NCBI GenBank assembly: GCA_000751295.2
Contig: CCMO02000001.1
Coordinates: forward strand, 3,686,615 to 3,750,614
Direction of reading: 5' to 3'
Source: a bacterium YEK0313
GTDB taxonomy: Bacteria; Pseudomonadota; Alphaproteobacteria; Rhizobiales; Phreatobacteraceae
DNA length: 64,000 nucleotides
Both the position numbers and the translations under genes were made by a program. Every line of letters begins with the position of its first letter. Within the stretch, counting starts at the first letter, position 1. A model generated the notes under the pieces. The model did not search any database. It was not told the origin of the DNA and saw only the letters and a program-made list of their open reading frames with translations. This document shows, piece by piece, positions 61,970-64,000 of this stretch.

Positions 61970-62673
61970 TCAGGTCTCGCCCGCCCCTTCGGCCGGGTCC
62001 CGGCGCGGCGCCGGGGTCTTGTTCTCGCCGCCGGTGCCCGCGACGGCGGGCTTTTCGGCGGCAATGGCGGCCTTGGCCGGGGCTGCAGCTTCGGCCTTCG
62101 GCTTCGGCGGCGCGCCCGGCGTTGCCGGTTTCGGCGGCGTCCCCGCTGGCTTCGGCGTTGCCGCGCTCGGCGGCGCGACCTGGCCGCGACCGGCGCGGGC
62201 GCAACGGCCTTCGCCGGCGCAGCTTTCGCCGCCACGGGCTTCGCCACGGCCACCTTGGCTGCCGGCGTCTTGGCTTTTGCCGGTACCGGCCTTGCCTCGG
62301 TCCTGACGGCCTCCGGCTTTGCCGGTTCGGGCTTGACCACCTCCGGCTTCACCACCTTGGCCTTCACCACCTTCGGCGCGGCGGCCTTGGCCGGTTTCGG
62401 CGCGGCGACTTCCGGCACGACGGTCAGGTGCGGCGCCCGCACCGGGACCGGAGCAGGCTCCGGCTCACGCCGGTCGCGCGGCGCGGCCGCGCTCGGCGTG
62501 AAGGCCCGCATCAGCCCCATGCCGACACCCCAGAGCGCCACCCAGCCGGTCATCGCGACCGTCATCGGCAGCACGGCGGCCGCGACCGCCGGCCCGGCCA
62601 GTTCTTCCGCCTTGCGGAAAGTCCCCGACCCGTCCTTCAACATTGCACTCACGTCCACACCTGGAAGCGACAT
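61970..62673 (-). CDS. hypothetical membrane protein with Pro/Ala/Lys-rich tail, apparent frameshift
   Basis: A gene of unknown function between nuoF and nuoG. It starts MSLPGVDVSAML, has one hydrophobic helix (about residues 27-52) and then a long Pro/Ala/Lys/Val tail with PKVVKAKVVKPEVVKPEPAKPE. Near 62178-62186 the frame changes to an Arg-rich stretch that runs to 61894. In the neighbouring frame the same style continues (VAPPSAATPKPAGTPPKPATPGAPPKPKAEAAAPAK) to a stop at 61970. One extra C, giving VAAQVAPPSAA, would restore it. ATG at 62724 is an alternative start. A spacer gene here is common in this order; its role in complex I is unknown. Confidence 0.6.
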
Positions 62674-62743
62674 GGCTTGCACCCTGTTCTCGTTGCGCAA
62701 ATGCACTGGTGGCTCGAAGGACATTTCCCCGTCGGCTCGTTGA

Positions 62744-64000
62744 TTATTCTGCGGCGATCGCGACGCGATCGGGATGCGGGTTCGCGGCATAGGCATCGAT
62801 CTTCTTTTCGATCTCGCCGCGGAAATGGCGGATGAGGCCCTGGACCGGCCACGCGGCCGCATCACCCAGCGCGCAGATGGTATGGCCCTCGACCTGCCCG
62901 GCGACGTCGAGCAGCATGTCGATCTCCTTCTTGTGCGCCCGGCCTTCCGACATGCGCGTCAGGACGCGCCACATCCAGCCGGTGCCTTCGCGGCACGGCG
63001 TGCACTGGCCGCAGCTCTCGTGCTTGTAGAAATAGGAGATGCGGGTGATCGCCTTCACCACGTCGGTCGACTTGTCGAGCACGATGACCGCGGCGGTGCC
63101 GAGGCCGGATTTCAGGGCGCGCAGCGCGTCGAAATCCATCGGCGTGTCCCAGATCTCGTGAGCCGGCACCAGCGGCACCGACGAACCACCGGGGATCACG
63201 GCGAGCAGGTTGTCCTTGCCGCCGCGGATGCCGCCACAATGCTTCTCGACCAGTTCCGAGAACGGAATCGACATCGCCTCTTCAAAGGTCGCCGGCTTGT
63301 TCACATGGCCGGAGACGCAGAACAGCTTGGTGCCGAGATTGTTCGGCCGGCCGAAGCCGGCGAACCAGGCCGCGCCGCGGCGCAGGATGGTCGGCACCAC
63401 AGCGATCGATTCGACGTTGTTGACCGTGGTCGGGCAGCCGTAGAGGCCCATATTGGCCGGGAACGGCGGCTTCAGGCGCGGCTGGCCCTTCTTGCCTTCC
63501 AGGCTCTCGAGCAGCGCGGTCTCCTCGCCGCAGATATAGGCGCCGGCGCCGTGATGCACGTAGAGATCGAAATCCCAGCCGTTCTTGTTGTTCTTGCCGA
63601 GGAGGCCGGCGTCATAGCACTCGTCGATCGCCCGCTGCAGCGCCTCGCGCTCGCGGATGAACTCGCCGCGCACATAGATGTAGCCCGTGTGGGCGCCCAT
63701 GGCGCAGCCGGCGATCAGGCAGCCCTCGACCAGCGTATGCGGGTCGTTACGCAGGATCTCGCGGTCCTTGCAGGTGCCGGGCTCGGATTCGTCGGCATTG
63801 ACAACGAGATAGCTCGGTCGGCCGTCCGACTGCTTGGGCATGAACGACCATTTCAGGCCGGTCGGGAAGCCGGCGCCGCCCCGACCGCGCAGGCCGGAAT
63901 CCTTGACCTGCTGAATGATCCAGTCGCGGCCCTGGTCGATGAAGCCCTTGGTGCCGTCCCAATGGCCGCGCGCCATCGCGCCCTTCAGGCTCTTGTCGTG
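62744..64000 (-). CDS. nuoF: NADH-quinone oxidoreductase subunit F, 5' end outside window
   Basis: The NADH- and FMN-binding subunit. The frame is open to the right edge, where HDKSLKGAMARGHWDGT matches the usual NuoF N-terminal region, so the start lies a few dozen bases beyond 64000. Motifs: the FMN/NADH glycine loop LRGRGGAGFPTGLKW, NADESEPGTCKDREI, AGAYICGEETALLESLEG, and the [4Fe-4S] site ESCGQCTPCREGTGWM with the fourth cysteine in HTICALGDA. nuoE is expected just upstream. Confidence 0.96.
   Translation of the reverse strand, partial: HDKSLKGAMARGHWDGTKGFIDQGRDWIIQQVKDSGLRGRGGAGFPTGLKWSFMPKQSDGRPSYLVVNADESEPGTCKDREILRNDPHTLVEGCLIAGCAMGAHTGYIYVRGEFIREREALQRAIDECYDAGLLGKNNKNGWDFDLYVHHGAGAYICGEETALLESLEGKKGQPRLKPPFPANMGLYGCPTTVNNVESIAVVPTILRRGAAWFAGFGRPNNLGTKLFCVSGHVNKPATFEEAMSIPFSELVEKHCGGIRGGKDNLLAVIPGGSSVPLVPAHEIWDTPMDFDALRALKSGLGTAAVIVLDKSTDVVKAITRISYFYKHESCGQCTPCREGTGWMWRVLTRMSEGRAHKKEIDMLLDVAGQVEGHTICALGDAAAWPVQGLIRHFRGEIEKKIDAYAANPHPDRVAIAAE

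Overview
The window is ordinary, gene-dense chromosome of a GC-rich alphaproteobacterium, most likely order Hyphomicrobiales (Rhizobiales). The order call rests on several signs. There is a perfect Irr-type iron control element at an iscS-sufBCDS operon. The block pyrB - PyrC-like - plsY - dprA - topA - rnr - DUF983 - Nudix is intact, as are tpiA-secG-pyrG and ppiD-trpEGDC. The ProRS is short, RNase J is present, and complex I genes are followed by birA-rnj-mce-DUF1467-proS. I cannot name the genus. No tRNA, rRNA, CRISPR, insertion sequence, prophage or integration site was recognised.

Layout. 1-600: 3' end of a GGDEF diguanylate cyclase. 712-9240 (minus): one iron-sulfur assembly operon reading cysteine desulfurase, sufB, sufC, sufD, sufS, sufT, sufA, then a TfoX-N protein and an alpha/beta hydrolase. 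9241-9519: divergent promoter region with the Irr box. 9520-22785 (plus): alpha/beta hydrolase, 2H phosphoesterase, pyrimidine (pyrB and a metal-ligand-less pyrC), plsY, dprA, topA, rnr, DUF983, Nudix and an MFS transporter. 22816-26995 (minus): kdsA-glmU-glmS, making envelope precursors. 27105-30501 (minus): a five-gene module of two tailed paralogues, a DUF350 membrane protein, a small Cys-rich anchored protein and a YgiC/YjfC-like ATP-grasp ligase. This is the least understood part of the window. 30621-33727 (minus): tpiA, secG, pyrG. 34235-40096 (plus): ppiD and trpE-trpG-trpD-trpC. 40332-46669: a Tad-like vWA protein, a phasin, a D,D-carboxypeptidase/SPOR gene, a membrane DnaJ protein, a vWA protein and a Tat-exported Kelch protein. 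46701-48291: an 87-bp tandem repeat array fused to the 3' end of proS. 48461-64000 (minus): DUF1467, mce, rnj, birA and complex I genes nuoN to nuoF, with nuoF cut by the window edge.

How it fits together. The suf operon supplies the clusters used by NuoF, NuoG and NuoI at the other end of the window, and iron status is probably sensed through Irr. GlmS/GlmU/KdsA, PlsY, PpiD, SecG and the carboxypeptidase all serve the envelope.

Three genes (secG, the carboxypeptidase-SPOR gene, and the spacer gene between nuoF and nuoG) each carry one apparent single-base frameshift in GC-rich sequence. In each case the protein continues sensibly in another frame, so base-calling indels are as likely as real mutations. 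The strongest leads are the ligase/tailed-protein module, the proS repeat array, a possible structured RNA or attenuator upstream of proS, and the Irr box.
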